Below, one piece after another: positions 1-6,234 of a stretch of DNA of 12,379 nt (positions within the stretch are counted from its first letter, which is position 1; each line of letters starts with the position of its first letter). The notes below the pieces were generated by a model. That model ran no database searches and had not been told where the DNA came from. It saw only the letters and a program-made list of their open reading frames with translations. The DNA lies in contig DAIDJA010000020.1 of assembly GCA_027451605.1 (NCBI GenBank), forward strand, positions 1 to 12,379. Direction: 5' to 3'. Position numbers and translations under genes: made by a program. The stretch is from Acidimicrobiales bacterium (lineage in GTDB: Bacteria; Actinomycetota; Acidimicrobiia; Acidimicrobiales; JABEUL01).

Positions 1-1449
1 GGAAGCGGTTATTGAATTACCGTCGATTGCAAGATTTTGACACTGTCCGTTAGTAGATGGAACTGCGTCGGTCAGCGAATTGGACGCTTTCGGCTGCCCT
101 GAACAGGCACCCGCATACATTGGATTGATATTTATATTTGGTTCATTTTGACTGAATAAAGTCATTCCTTCCTGTACCGGTAATGTGTCAAATGAGGTAC
201 CTGAAGAGATCACGGGATATGTTGTAACACTTACATTCGAAAGAGACACTGGAGGCGGTGACTCTGAGACGACTAAGCGACTTACCGCAATTGCGTTAAC
301 GGGTAATGTAATCTGTTTTAGTGAAGTTGTTATATCCAACATATTAGAGTTCAAAGACCCTAACAGCGATACACTACCCACCGAACTACATGGAGAACAA
401 TTCGTGTTAAATTCGCCGGCAAAGAGCTGATCTGACGACCCACCAATAGCCAAAGCATCAGTTGCAACTTCTCCGGTATAACTTGAGTTATTTGTATTCC
501 ATATTATATTAGTTAGTTTATCGGATCCATCAGCCAGATCTACTTGTGTTACGGCCGGATAGGTTGAAGATGAAGTTGAACTTCCCACATAGGCACTGGA
601 AGCATATATTTGGATGGAATCAGGCGTAGTATTGGAACGCATGGAAATCTTAGTTCCAATAGACAGGTTCGACACTGTTATCGGAACAATATCATCTCCA
701 CCTTCGCTTACCACCCAGGCCTGTGTCGAATCAGCTGTAAATGCCAAATCTACAATGTTGCCATTCGGACTAAAGGATGCGGAATTTTGAACATTTCCGG
801 TTGTCAAGTTAATGAAACTTACTGTGGTACTTCCGGTATTGACAACACCGGCAATTAAACCGCTGGGACTTACGGCTATTTTATTTGGATTTGACCCAAC
901 CGAATAAGAATTGCCTGCAGAAATTATACCCGTAGACTCGTTTATTGAAAAACTGTAAACATTGGCGCTACCCTGGCAAGCTACATAGCCCTCGTCTGAA
1001 GGTGCAAAAGCAACAGATATCGGAGTAGTGCATCCGGATATATTGTTTTGAACAACCGTGACCGAACTTGTTCCCGCATTCATTATGGTCAAGAGGTTGC
1101 TTGATAAACTGGATGAATTTGCCACAACCAAATCTTTTCCATCAGGTGTAAAGGCGAGTCCGTGAGGATTGCTGACTGAAGTCGTGATTTGATTTATTAC
1201 ATTTCCGGTGATTGAGTCGATTTGTGATACTTCGTTCCCCCCCCCAGACACCCAAACGTAGTATCCGTTTGAAGAAGTTACCGTATTAGACAGAGTTATC
1301 TGACTCAGATTACTTATGAACGAATAGCCGGTTTGAATCACAATTGCCAATAACAAGAAGAAAATTACACATACGTGCAAAAGGTAACCGAAATTTCGAC
1401 CCTTAAGCTTGATACGGTTCCAAAACGCAATCTCTCCGAAGCGCCTCAT
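1..1449 (-). CDS. membrane-anchored secreted YVTN-like beta-propeller protein, partial (3' end off the left edge)
   Basis: The reading frame is open for 483 codons from ATG at 1447-1449 to the left edge, so the C-terminus is missing. An SD-like AAGGCGG (1456-1462 on the complement) lies 6 nt before the ATG. Residues 1-22 are basic, and about 23-42 form one hydrophobic segment (LLHVCVIFFLLLAIV), a signal anchor or uncleaved signal peptide. Residues 60-390 show blade-like repeats with motifs such as NPHGLAFTPDGKDLVVAN, TPISVAFAPSDEGYVAC and NPNKIAVSPSG, typical of YVTN/SMP-30/Lvp-type seven-bladed propellers. From about 391 the style changes to a Ser/Thr/Pro-rich segment followed by a Cys-containing stretch (C449, C470). 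A CSPC motif is at 351-354. Low Lys/Arg and high Ser/Thr/Asn fit an extracellular protein. The ligand or function is unknown. Nine consecutive G on the coding strand encode Gly69-71 in frame. Confidence 0.88.
   Translation of the reverse strand, partial: MRRFGEIAFWNRIKLKGRNFGYLLHVCVIFFLLLAIVIQTGYSFISNLSQITLSNTVTSSNGYYVWVSGGGNEVSQIDSITGNVINQITTSVSNPHGLAFTPDGKDLVVANSSSLSSNLLTIMNAGTSSVTVVQNNISGCTTPISVAFAPSDEGYVACQGSANVYSFSINESTGIISAGNSYSVGSNPNKIAVSPSGLIAGVVNTGSTTVSFINLTTGNVQNSASFSPNGNIVDLAFTADSTQAWVVSEGGDDIVPITVSNLSIGTKISMRSNTTPDSIQIYASSAYVGSSTSSSTYPAVTQVDLADGSDKLTNIIWNTNNSSYTGEVATDALAIGGSSDQLFAGEFNTNCSPCSSVGSVSLLGSLNSNMLDITTSLKQITLPVNAIAVSRLVVSESPPPVSLSNVSVTTYPVISSGTSFDTLPVQEGMTLFSQNEPNININPMYAGACSGQPKASNSLTDAVPSTNGQCQNLAIDGNSITAS
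1237..1245 (-). repeat. homopolymer of nine C (+) / nine G (coding strand)
   Basis: A run of nine C on the plus strand reads as GGG GGG GGG (Gly69-71) within the propeller gene. It is the longest G/C homopolymer I see in this AT-leaning window. It lies just after the membrane anchor, so a one-base slip would truncate the whole exported domain. The frame is intact in this copy. Confidence 0.9.
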
Positions 1450-1861
1450 CTAAAGCCGCCTTTTCGAGAAAACTTAAAATAGACCGCATGTTTCCACACA
1501 GTTTTCTCCCTTCAGCACCCACTGCCTATAAAAGCAACAAAACTCCGTGCTAAAAATATTATCGGAAATACTTAAAGAAAACTTTAGAGCCTGAATTAAT
1601 AGTTTTAAAATAACTTTGAAATATAATTTTCAGAAATATCTGAGGAATTTCAATATGTTATGACGACTTAAGGCAGTGGCAGAAAATTGACTTTGCGTAA
1701 TGTAAGTACATAAAGCAACAAGTAGTTACCGGACACTACACCTACCCCCAAAACCCGTACAGAAATTACTCTATAAATTAACAGACTTTAATTTATCTTC
1801 GATCCAATAGTAGCATCCGGGAAATATCTTGTATGAATCTATTAGTTCCAAACGGACAAGC
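1450..1861. other. 412-bp AT-rich intergenic region
   Basis: No convincing coding frame is present on either strand. The region separates two minus-strand genes: the bS22-like gene upstream and the propeller gene downstream. It should therefore hold the propeller promoter and leader, but I could not pick a clear -35/-10 pair. The only structure that stands out is the nested inverted repeat at 1616-1653. No strong GC-rich hairpin plus T-run terminator was found after the bS22-like gene. Confidence 0.6.
1616..1653. repeat. nested inverted repeat, possible hairpin
   Basis: Outer arms TTGAAAT (1616-1622) and ATTTCAA (1647-1653) pair over 7 bp. Inner arms TCAGA (1630-1634) and TCTGA (1639-1643) pair over 5 bp around an AATA loop. 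The asymmetric internal loop is 7 and 3 nt. It lies in the AT-rich gap between the bS22-like and propeller genes, where chance dyads are common. It could be a weak terminator or part of a leader; no function is shown. Confidence 0.35.
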
Positions 1862-1963
1862 CTACTTGCCTGCAGCCCGTCTCTTCCAACGAGTAGCCTT
1901 TAACATCTTCTTATGTTTCTTTTTGCGCATTCTCTTGCGACGTTTTTTAATTAGTGATCCCAT
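1862..1963 (-). CDS. bS22-like / AURKAIP1-COX24 domain small ribosomal protein, 33 aa
   Basis: The complement of 1963-1862 encodes a complete 33-residue peptide starting MGSLIKKRRKRMRKKKHKK and ending RRAAGK, followed by TAG. About half the residues are Lys or Arg, and the pattern KKRRKRMxKKKHxK is the signature of the actinobacterial AURKAIP1/COX24-domain protein. That protein was identified in mycobacterial ribosomes as bS22, a small-subunit component bound near the decoding region. The length equals the family norm, so the gene is complete. There is no SD sequence; a TATATA (-10-like) ends 6 nt before the ATG, suggesting a leaderless mRNA. The gene is easily missed because of its size. It stands alone, followed by 412 bp of non-coding DNA. 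Confidence 0.93.
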   Translation of the reverse strand: MGSLIKKRRKRMRKKKHKKMLKATRWKRRAAGK

Positions 1964-1969
1964 GTCAGA

Positions 1970-1975
1970 TATATA
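1970..1975 (-). promoter_or_regulatory. putative -10 element of the bS22-like gene (leaderless)
   Basis: TATATA on the minus strand ends 6 nt before the ATG at 1963, which puts the expected transcription start at or next to the start codon. There is no SD-like sequence in front of the gene. I could not identify a good -35 box. Leaderless transcripts are common in actinobacteria. Confidence 0.4.
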
Positions 1976-2196
1976 CATTAGTATGTTTTTGACCAGACAG
2001 TTTACAAAATCTATAACTATGGTTCGCCGCCGCACCTTTGAAAAAAAGTAATTTTAAAAAGGGCAGCTGAAATTTTGATTCCAATAATGACTTACCGGAA
2101 CTTAATTGGGTAGCCATTACGACACAGTGATTGTTATATTTCCGTCTGAAAGTCAACTAAAATTAATCAGGTCAAAAATTTGTAGTCAATATTAAT

Positions 2197-2268
2197 TGGC
2201 GGGTAGTTCAATGGTAGAATGCCTGATTTTGGTTCAGGAGGTTGAAGGTTCGAGCCCTTCCCCGCCAG
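2197..2268 (+). tRNA. tRNA-Gln (anticodon TTG)
   Basis: A complete cloverleaf folds by hand. The acceptor arms TGGCGGG and CCCGCCA pair over 7 bp. The D stem is GTTC/GAAT with one G-T pair, and the anticodon stem is CCTGA/TCAGG. The loop TTTTGGT carries anticodon TTG (2229-2231). The variable loop is AGGTT, and the T stem GAAGG/CCTTC encloses the loop TTCGAGC. The discriminator base is G, as expected for glutamine. The 3' CCA is not encoded: the next bases are CTTTT, so CCA must be added after transcription. The TTG anticodon reads CAA, and CAG by wobble. Confidence 0.96.
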
Positions 2269-2525
2269 CTTTTAAGGGTTGTTAACGTTTTGGTGGGAAA
2301 ACAACTTCTAAAGTTACGACAAATAATTTGAATACAGAAAAATCGTACTTTTGTGAAACTGGCAGCGATCCTTGCGGTTATGTAACGGCCAACCTTTCTA
2401 AAACCTGATTTAAGGGATTTGTTTTGCAACTTAAAGCTAGAGAGCGAATTTCTTAAAGATTTTTTGTCAAAGATTTTTATCGGCTACTGAAGTCGAATTT
2501 GTCTTTGGTTGCCTGTATTTTATGC

Positions 2526-2535
2526 AACTATAGTT
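2526..2535 (+). promoter_or_regulatory. putative -10 / 10-bp palindrome at the MaoC start
   Basis: AACTATAGTT is a perfect 10-bp palindrome just before the MaoC ATG (2538). It contains TATAGT (2529-2534), a 5/6 match to the -10 consensus, with TTGGTT (2505-2510) 18 bp upstream as a weak -35. With no SD present, a leaderless or very short-leader transcript is plausible, although TATAGT lies slightly closer to the ATG than ideal. Confidence 0.3.
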
Positions 2536-2537
2536 AT

Positions 2538-3050
2538 ATGACTATTTTTGAAAGACCTTTTGGAAGATATTTAGAAGACTTTAATGTGGGTGACATTTAT
2601 AAGCATTGGCCGGGCAAGACCATAACGGAGTTCGATGATCACTTGTTTTGCATGATGACGATGAACCATCATCCCCTTCATACAAATGAGTGGTTTGCCG
2701 AACATGAGTCTGTTCAGGGTAAAAATGTTGTAGTCGGTAATCTCGTCTACTCACTGGTTTTAGGAATGAGTGTCCCGGATGTTTCGGGAGCGGCAATAGC
2801 GAATTTGGAAATTGAATCTTTACAGCATAAATACCCCACTTTTCATGGAGATACGATATATGCAGAGACAAGGGTAATCGATAAGATTGAGTCCAAATCC
2901 AAAAATGATCGGGGAATAGTAACTGTTGAAACTAAAGGATTTAATCAAGAAGGCAAGGAAGTATGTTATTTCAGACGTAAGGTAATGGTCTGGAAAAGAG
3001 AATTTGCTCCGGTACGCAAACGACCATACGGCGAAGGTGTTTGGGAGTAG
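2538..3050 (+). CDS. MaoC-family (hotdog fold) acyl-CoA dehydratase, 170 aa
   Basis: This looks like a single-hotdog MaoC-type enoyl-CoA hydratase acting on a CoA thioester. It opens with FGRYLEDFNVGD and HWPGKTITEFDD. The substrate/catalytic loop is TMNHHPLH (41-48), followed by GNLVYSLVLGM (67-77), and the chain ends with the strand pattern of the hotdog sheet. The usual R-hydratase motif has Asp and Asn where this protein has N43 and H45; H48 is kept. A similar MNxxPLH loop occurs, from memory, in mesaconyl/itaconyl-type MaoC proteins of actinobacteria, so a branched or dicarboxylic acyl-CoA substrate is possible. I chose ATG 2538 because the family begins a few residues before FGRY. A TTG at 2499 would add 13 atypical residues. 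There is no SD. The gene converges on the hydrolase gene, 4 bp away. Confidence 0.85.
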   Translation: MTIFERPFGRYLEDFNVGDIYKHWPGKTITEFDDHLFCMMTMNHHPLHTNEWFAEHESVQGKNVVVGNLVYSLVLGMSVPDVSGAAIANLEIESLQHKYPTFHGDTIYAETRVIDKIESKSKNDRGIVTVETKGFNQEGKEVCYFRRKVMVWKREFAPVRKRPYGEGVWE

Positions 3051-3054
3051 AATT

Positions 3055-3918
3055 CTATTTACTCAGAAATTCATTAATTTCAGCCAGCATCTCCGTTGGT
3101 GCGTCAATCTGTAGAAAGTGTCCTGAATTTTTAATAATTTTAGATTTCGACTGATTGTTTAAATATTTGGATGCTAGATTACCTACTTCGATTCCGATAC
3201 ATCCGTCGTCTGATCCGTGCAAATAAAGTGTGGGTAAGACCACCGCTTGTTGAAATGCACTAAGGGCTGCGGCAATATTATTGTCCGTATTTTCCGTAAG
3301 ATCAAATATACTTCGGTAATATCCCAGTGCCGCCTGGATATTTTCAGGGTCCGCAAAGCATAATTTTGCGTTTTCGGTGAATTCCTTATAATTGGGAGTT
3401 GACTCCGGTCCCCAGTCGGACCATAGGCGATCGATATATTCAAAATTATTCATGGGTAGTACGATTTCTGCCAAAAAGGTTTGATGAAAGAAGATGTACC
3501 AGCTTTTTTTAAGTTGTTCGGTTGTCAAAAAGCCTTCAAATATGGCTCCGAAGGGAGGCACGGACATCGTGACTATTTTTTCAAATAGATCTCCCCGTAA
3601 GTTTGCCGCACAGTATGCCCCCATGGCCCCAAAATCGTGACCAATAATTATGGCTTTATTTTTCCCGGAATAGTTCAGCGCTATTTCTATTATGTCAAGG
3701 CCGATAGTGCCAATATTAAAAGGCGGGATGGCCTGAGAAGGCGAGTAGCCTTTAAGCCAAGGGGCGATTACTTTGTATCCGCTTTCTGCTAGCCGGTCGA
3801 TAACCGGTTGCCAATTTTTTGGCGAATCAGGAAATCCGTGAACAAGAATTATAAGCTGAGATTCGTCATCTCCGGCCGAAATTGCCTCAAGTGTGCAATA
3901 GTATCCGTTTACTTTCAT
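3055..3918 (-). CDS. alpha/beta hydrolase, epoxide hydrolase-like, 287 aa
   Basis: The fold and catalytic residues match the epoxide hydrolase/haloalkane dehalogenase branch of alpha/beta hydrolases. HGFP (27-30) supplies the oxyanion hole. GHDFG (93-97) gives an Asp nucleophile, D95, instead of the Ser of esterases. D237 or D238 in LHGSDDG is the likely acid, and H267 in NSGHFLQ is the general base. Cap-domain tyrosines Y141 (WYIFF) and Y200/Y201 (GYYRS) sit where epoxide hydrolases place the two ring-opening Tyr residues, which favours epoxide hydrolase over dehalogenase. The length is typical, and no signal peptide is seen, so it should be cytosolic. The ATG has a good SD (AAAGAGG, 3925-3931 on the complement) 6 nt upstream. 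The natural epoxide substrate is not evident. It converges with the MaoC gene and is divergent from the MBL operon. Confidence 0.87.
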   Translation of the reverse strand: MKVNGYYCTLEAISAGDDESQLIILVHGFPDSPKNWQPVIDRLAESGYKVIAPWLKGYSPSQAIPPFNIGTIGLDIIEIALNYSGKNKAIIIGHDFGAMGAYCAANLRGDLFEKIVTMSVPPFGAIFEGFLTTEQLKKSWYIFFHQTFLAEIVLPMNNFEYIDRLWSDWGPESTPNYKEFTENAKLCFADPENIQAALGYYRSIFDLTENTDNNIAAALSAFQQAVVLPTLYLHGSDDGCIGIEVGNLASKYLNNQSKSKIIKNSGHFLQIDAPTEMLAEINEFLSK

Positions 3919-3960
3919 TTAATACCTCTTTGCTTATTTTAAAAACGCCTTGACTTACTC

Positions 3961-3990
3961 AGTGTAGTAAATTTCTACTCGATTTATCAA
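3961..3990 (-). promoter_or_regulatory. putative sigma70-type promoter of the hydrolase gene
   Basis: On the minus strand TTGATA (3985-3990) and TACACT (3961-3966) are separated by 18 bp. They would start a transcript about 35 nt before the hydrolase ATG at 3918, leaving room for the AAAGAGG SD. Both hexamers are reasonable but imperfect matches to consensus. Confidence 0.45.
3964..3978. promoter_or_regulatory. 15-bp interrupted palindrome, candidate operator
   Basis: GTAGTAAATTTCTAC pairs GTAG with CTAC and AA with TT around a central A, with one T-T mismatch. It covers the spacer and part of the -10 of the predicted hydrolase promoter, the position expected for a repressor site. No regulator gene is adjacent, and no binding family is recognised. 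Confidence 0.35.
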
Positions 3991-4052
3991 TAATTATATT
4001 TGGCTAAGATTAATATTTTGAATCTGTTGGCCGCTTAAATATAGTTGTGACA

Positions 4053-4064
4053 TAATTCGAATTA
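4053..4064. promoter_or_regulatory. 12-bp perfect palindrome, candidate operator
   Basis: TAATTCGAATTA is its own reverse complement and sits near the middle of the divergent intergenic region. It could be a dimeric regulator site controlling one or both directions. Its AT-rich arms make a chance origin possible. Confidence 0.35.
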
Positions 4065-4184
4065 GACATTTTTGATTGGATTGCCTTACCGAAACTATGT
4101 CGGCAGCAAATGGCTAAAAAAATATATAGACTGTTATGTAGCAGAAAATAACGCTATGAGTGACTGACATAATACTCTACAAAG

Positions 4185-4203
4185 AATAACGTATAAAGTT
4201 ATT
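4185..4203 (+). promoter_or_regulatory. 6-bp stem hairpin in the MBL leader, next to the ribosome site
   Basis: AATAAC (4185-4190) and GTTATT (4198-4203) pair around a 7-nt loop, immediately before the SD-like GCGAGGA (4205-4211). The stem is A/T-rich and weak, so any effect on translation would be modest. Confidence 0.25.
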
Positions 4204-4221
4204 AGCGAGGAAAATCAAAGA

Positions 4222-5127
4222 ATGAAAGTTACCTTTTTTGGAGTAAGGGGTTCCTGCCCCGTTAGCGGTCCGGCGTTTTCGCGTTACGGAGGCAACACCG
4301 CATGTGTATTAGTTGAGCCTCATGATTCTGATTCTAAGATAATTTTGGACTTGGGAACCGGGCTACACCCGTTGGGGGATCATTTGGACGGGTTGGATTG
4401 GCAATTAAACGGAATTAGGGAATTAAACCCAGTTACGGCCAAGGTGCTGGTAACGCACCTTCATTGGGATCACATTCAAGGGCTGCCGTTTTTCCCTCAG
4501 GCAAACAGGGAAGGTTCAAAATTAGAGATCTACGGTCCAATTCAGGATGACAGTTCGCTGGTGCATACCTACCATAGGTTTATGTCACCACCATTTTTCC
4601 CGGTCGGCGTTTGGGACCTTAAGGCATCCATTAGCTTGCACGGTCTTCACGGAGGTGAGACAATGACCGATGGCGATACAACTATTAAAGTTGGAGTGAT
4701 ACCTCATCAAGGAGGTCTCACTTTAGGATATCGGATAGAGTCAGATTTTAGTAGTTTGGTGTATATCTCAGATCATCAAGCTCCTTCTAACTGGGAATCC
4801 GGAATTGTTTCGGATTCGGTTATAGAACTTTGTAAGGATTGCGATTTACTGATTCATGATGCACAGTACACCCGGGACGAATTTGATCAAAAGACCGATT
4901 GGGGGCATTGTACTTATGACTATGCCCTTATGGTTGCAAAAGCCAGCAACGCAAAGGCATTGGCCCTTTTTCATCACGATCCGTATCATTCCGATGAACA
5001 GATAGATCAAATTCTAAGTTCGGTAATCGATCAAAACCACGGTAAAATAAATAAAATATATGCCGCATTCGAAGGGATGACAGTAGACCTTCGCCAACAT
5101 TCAACTATATTGACAACATCTCCATAG
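4222..5127 (+). CDS. MBL-fold metallo-hydrolase, 301 aa
   Basis: This is a metallo-beta-lactamase-fold hydrolase of the PhnP/cyclic-phosphodiesterase-like branch. The N-terminus FFGVRGSCP...RYGGNTAC (5-28) is the branch signature. LDLGTG (42-47) precedes the metal motif THLHWDH (78-84), which gives H79, H81, D83 and H84. Further probable dinuclear-metal ligands are H162 (IPHQGG), D184/H185 (YISDH), D213 (IHDAQYT) and H251/H252 (FHHDP). H229 lies in GHCTYDYA. All expected ligands are present, so it should be an active phosphodiesterase or related hydrolase, probably with zinc. The substrate cannot be named. It is cytosolic, with no signal peptide. GAGGA lies about 10 nt before the ATG. It is the first gene of a probable four-gene operon; the next start is 17 nt after its stop. 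Confidence 0.9.
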   Translation: MKVTFFGVRGSCPVSGPAFSRYGGNTACVLVEPHDSDSKIILDLGTGLHPLGDHLDGLDWQLNGIRELNPVTAKVLVTHLHWDHIQGLPFFPQANREGSKLEIYGPIQDDSSLVHTYHRFMSPPFFPVGVWDLKASISLHGLHGGETMTDGDTTIKVGVIPHQGGLTLGYRIESDFSSLVYISDHQAPSNWESGIVSDSVIELCKDCDLLIHDAQYTRDEFDQKTDWGHCTYDYALMVAKASNAKALALFHHDPYHSDEQIDQILSSVIDQNHGKINKIYAAFEGMTVDLRQHSTILTTSP

Positions 5128-5144
5128 GCCGTCCTAACAGTTCA

Positions 5145-5612
5145 GTGATAACACCGGATAAATTTAAAGAAGTGGTAAGTCATTTTGCCACGGGAGTTAC
5201 TATCGTTACCGGGAAAAATGAAGAAAAAAATTATGGATTCACTTGTCAGACCTTTTTATCTTTATCTTTGAACCCTCCTTTGATTGCAATTGCGGTTTCG
5301 ATGGCGTCAACTTCTTGGCCTAAAATTTATTCTTCCGGGTTTTTTGCCGTTAATGTTTTAACTCGAGGACAGACCGAGCTTGCAAATACTTTTGCAATAA
5401 GCGGAATCGACAAATTTAAAGATGTAAAATTTGATATCGGCGTAACGGGAAGTCCTCTGTTAAACGGTTGTTTAGGTTATATCGAAGCCGAGATCGAAAG
5501 AGTAATTCCGGCCGGCGATCATTTTGTGGTTGTCGCTAAAGTAATTGATCTTTCCCGACGTCCGGGTGAACCTTTGTTATATTTTAAGTCAAAATTTGGT
5601 AAGTTTATTTAA
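5145..5612 (+). CDS. flavin reductase family protein (FMN-binding split barrel), 155 aa
   Basis: The sequence matches HpaC/DIM6-type flavin reductases. It begins FATGVTIVTG (14-23), followed by GFTCQTFLSLSLNPPL (31-46), FFAVNVL (66-72), Q76xxLANTFA (76-84) and the conserved GDHFVVVAKV (123-132), and ends PLLYFKSKFG. Such proteins reduce FMN or FAD with NAD(P)H, usually to feed a two-component monooxygenase, or simply bind flavin or heme. No oxygenase partner lies in the window, so the partner is unknown. The length is typical. The start is GTG at 5145, 17 nt after the MBL stop, with no clear SD, so translational coupling is likely. The most likely product is a soluble cytosolic homodimer. Confidence 0.9.
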   Translation: MITPDKFKEVVSHFATGVTIVTGKNEEKNYGFTCQTFLSLSLNPPLIAIAVSMASTSWPKIYSSGFFAVNVLTRGQTELANTFAISGIDKFKDVKFDIGVTGSPLLNGCLGYIEAEIERVIPAGDHFVVVAKVIDLSRRPGEPLLYFKSKFGKFI

Positions 5613-5632
5613 GCTATTTTTAGCAATATATT

Positions 5633-5639
5633 AAGGAGG
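5633..5639 (+). promoter_or_regulatory. strong ribosome binding site of the RmlC-like gene
   Basis: AAGGAGG is a full SD match and ends 4 nt before the GTG at 5644, which decides that start. An overlapping ATG at 5642 reads into a stop after two codons (ATG TGG TAG) and would compete for initiation. Confidence 0.75.
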
Positions 5640-5643
5640 AAAT

Positions 5644-6195
5644 GTGGTAGCAATTTTGGCCGTCGAAGAGATTGCAGATGTTCTTTTGGTTGAACCTGAC
5701 AGTCACGGAGATTCACGGGGCAGGTTCGTAGAAACTTATCGCAGAAGTTGGTTTCCCTTGGGGAGAGAAATGATACAGGGAAATCGTTCCGAAAAAGAGC
5801 AAGGTGCCATAGTTGGGTTGCACTATCATATGCACCAAGCTGACTATTGGTACCCTTTAAGGGGCAAACTAAGAGTCGTTCTCGTAGACCTAAGAGTTGA
5901 TTCACCAACGCGAAAAAACGTGTTCACAGTTGATCTTGACGGAAGTCAGGATAGGGGAGTATTTATACCTCCGGGAGTAGCTCATGGGTTTTCAACTTTG
6001 ACTGATGTACTTTTAACCTATATGGTAGACGGTTATTACAATCAAAATGACGAAAACGGAGTTGCCTTTAATGATCCCGAATTAAATATCGATTGGGGAA
6101 TTCAAGATCCGATCGTTTCCAATCGTGATATGAATAACCCGCTTTACAGGGATATTCCGGCGCATTTGGTCCCGCATTTCCCGATGAGGACCTAA
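5644..6195 (+). CDS. RmlC-like cupin, dTDP-4-dehydrorhamnose 3,5-epimerase family, 183 aa
   Basis: Family hallmarks are clear: DSRGRFVETYR (23-33), GLHYH (58-62), VDLRVDSPT (81-89), VFIPPGVAHGF (106-116), DENGVAFNDPELNIDW (136-151) and PIVSNRD (156-162). Length and the jelly-roll cupin order are typical of RmlC, which epimerises C3 and C5 of dTDP-4-keto-6-deoxyglucose on the way to dTDP-L-rhamnose. H60 matches the catalytic His and D162 probably its Asp partner. However, the canonical RGLH is VGLH here, and the Lys expected about ten residues after the His is replaced by the aromatic stretch DYWY (67-70). No rmlA, rmlB or rmlD gene is nearby. The protein may be a divergent epimerase or a related sugar-nucleotide cupin. 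It is the third gene of the probable operon, 31 nt after the flavin reductase. Confidence 0.85.
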   Translation: MVAILAVEEIADVLLVEPDSHGDSRGRFVETYRRSWFPLGREMIQGNRSEKEQGAIVGLHYHMHQADYWYPLRGKLRVVLVDLRVDSPTRKNVFTVDLDGSQDRGVFIPPGVAHGFSTLTDVLLTYMVDGYYNQNDENGVAFNDPELNIDWGIQDPIVSNRDMNNPLYRDIPAHLVPHFPMRT

Positions 6196-6234
6196 TATAG
6201 TCTTAAGCCACTTGTTGGATAAAGGAAGTTTTAA

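Larger units (their letters stand above)
3919..4221. other. 303-bp divergent promoter region
   Basis: This non-coding, AT-rich region lies between the minus-strand hydrolase and the plus-strand MBL operon. It holds the predicted hydrolase promoter and its overlapping palindrome, a second perfect palindrome at 4053-4064, and a small hairpin at 4185-4203 just before the MBL ribosome site. I could not single out a plus-strand promoter; CATAAT (4168-4173) is one possible -10 without a good -35. Confidence 0.6.

Noticed and set aside
185..858. Two plus-strand open frames (185-430 and 610-858)
   Set aside because: They are antisense to the long open propeller frame, which carries a consistent TM anchor and blade motifs.
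1687..1715. TTGACT and ATAAAG spaced 17 bp on the plus strand
   Set aside because: It would drive transcription away from the propeller gene and into the 3' end of the bS22-like gene, with no plus-strand gene after it. The -10 match is poor; probably chance.
1833..2051. 72-codon plus-strand open frame, and a 63-codon minus frame at 1965-2156
   Set aside because: The plus frame is antisense to the clear bS22-like gene and has no family resemblance. The minus frame covers non-coding DNA upstream of that gene and shows no coding character.
2278..2310. Possible terminator after tRNA-Gln (GTTGTT with AACAAC, or GTTTT with AAAAC)
   Set aside because: The stems are short, AT-rich and mutually exclusive, and no T-run follows, so it cannot be supported as an intrinsic terminator.
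2208..2429. Minus-strand open frame across the tRNA
   Set aside because: It runs through the antisense of tRNA-Gln and has no recognisable protein pattern.
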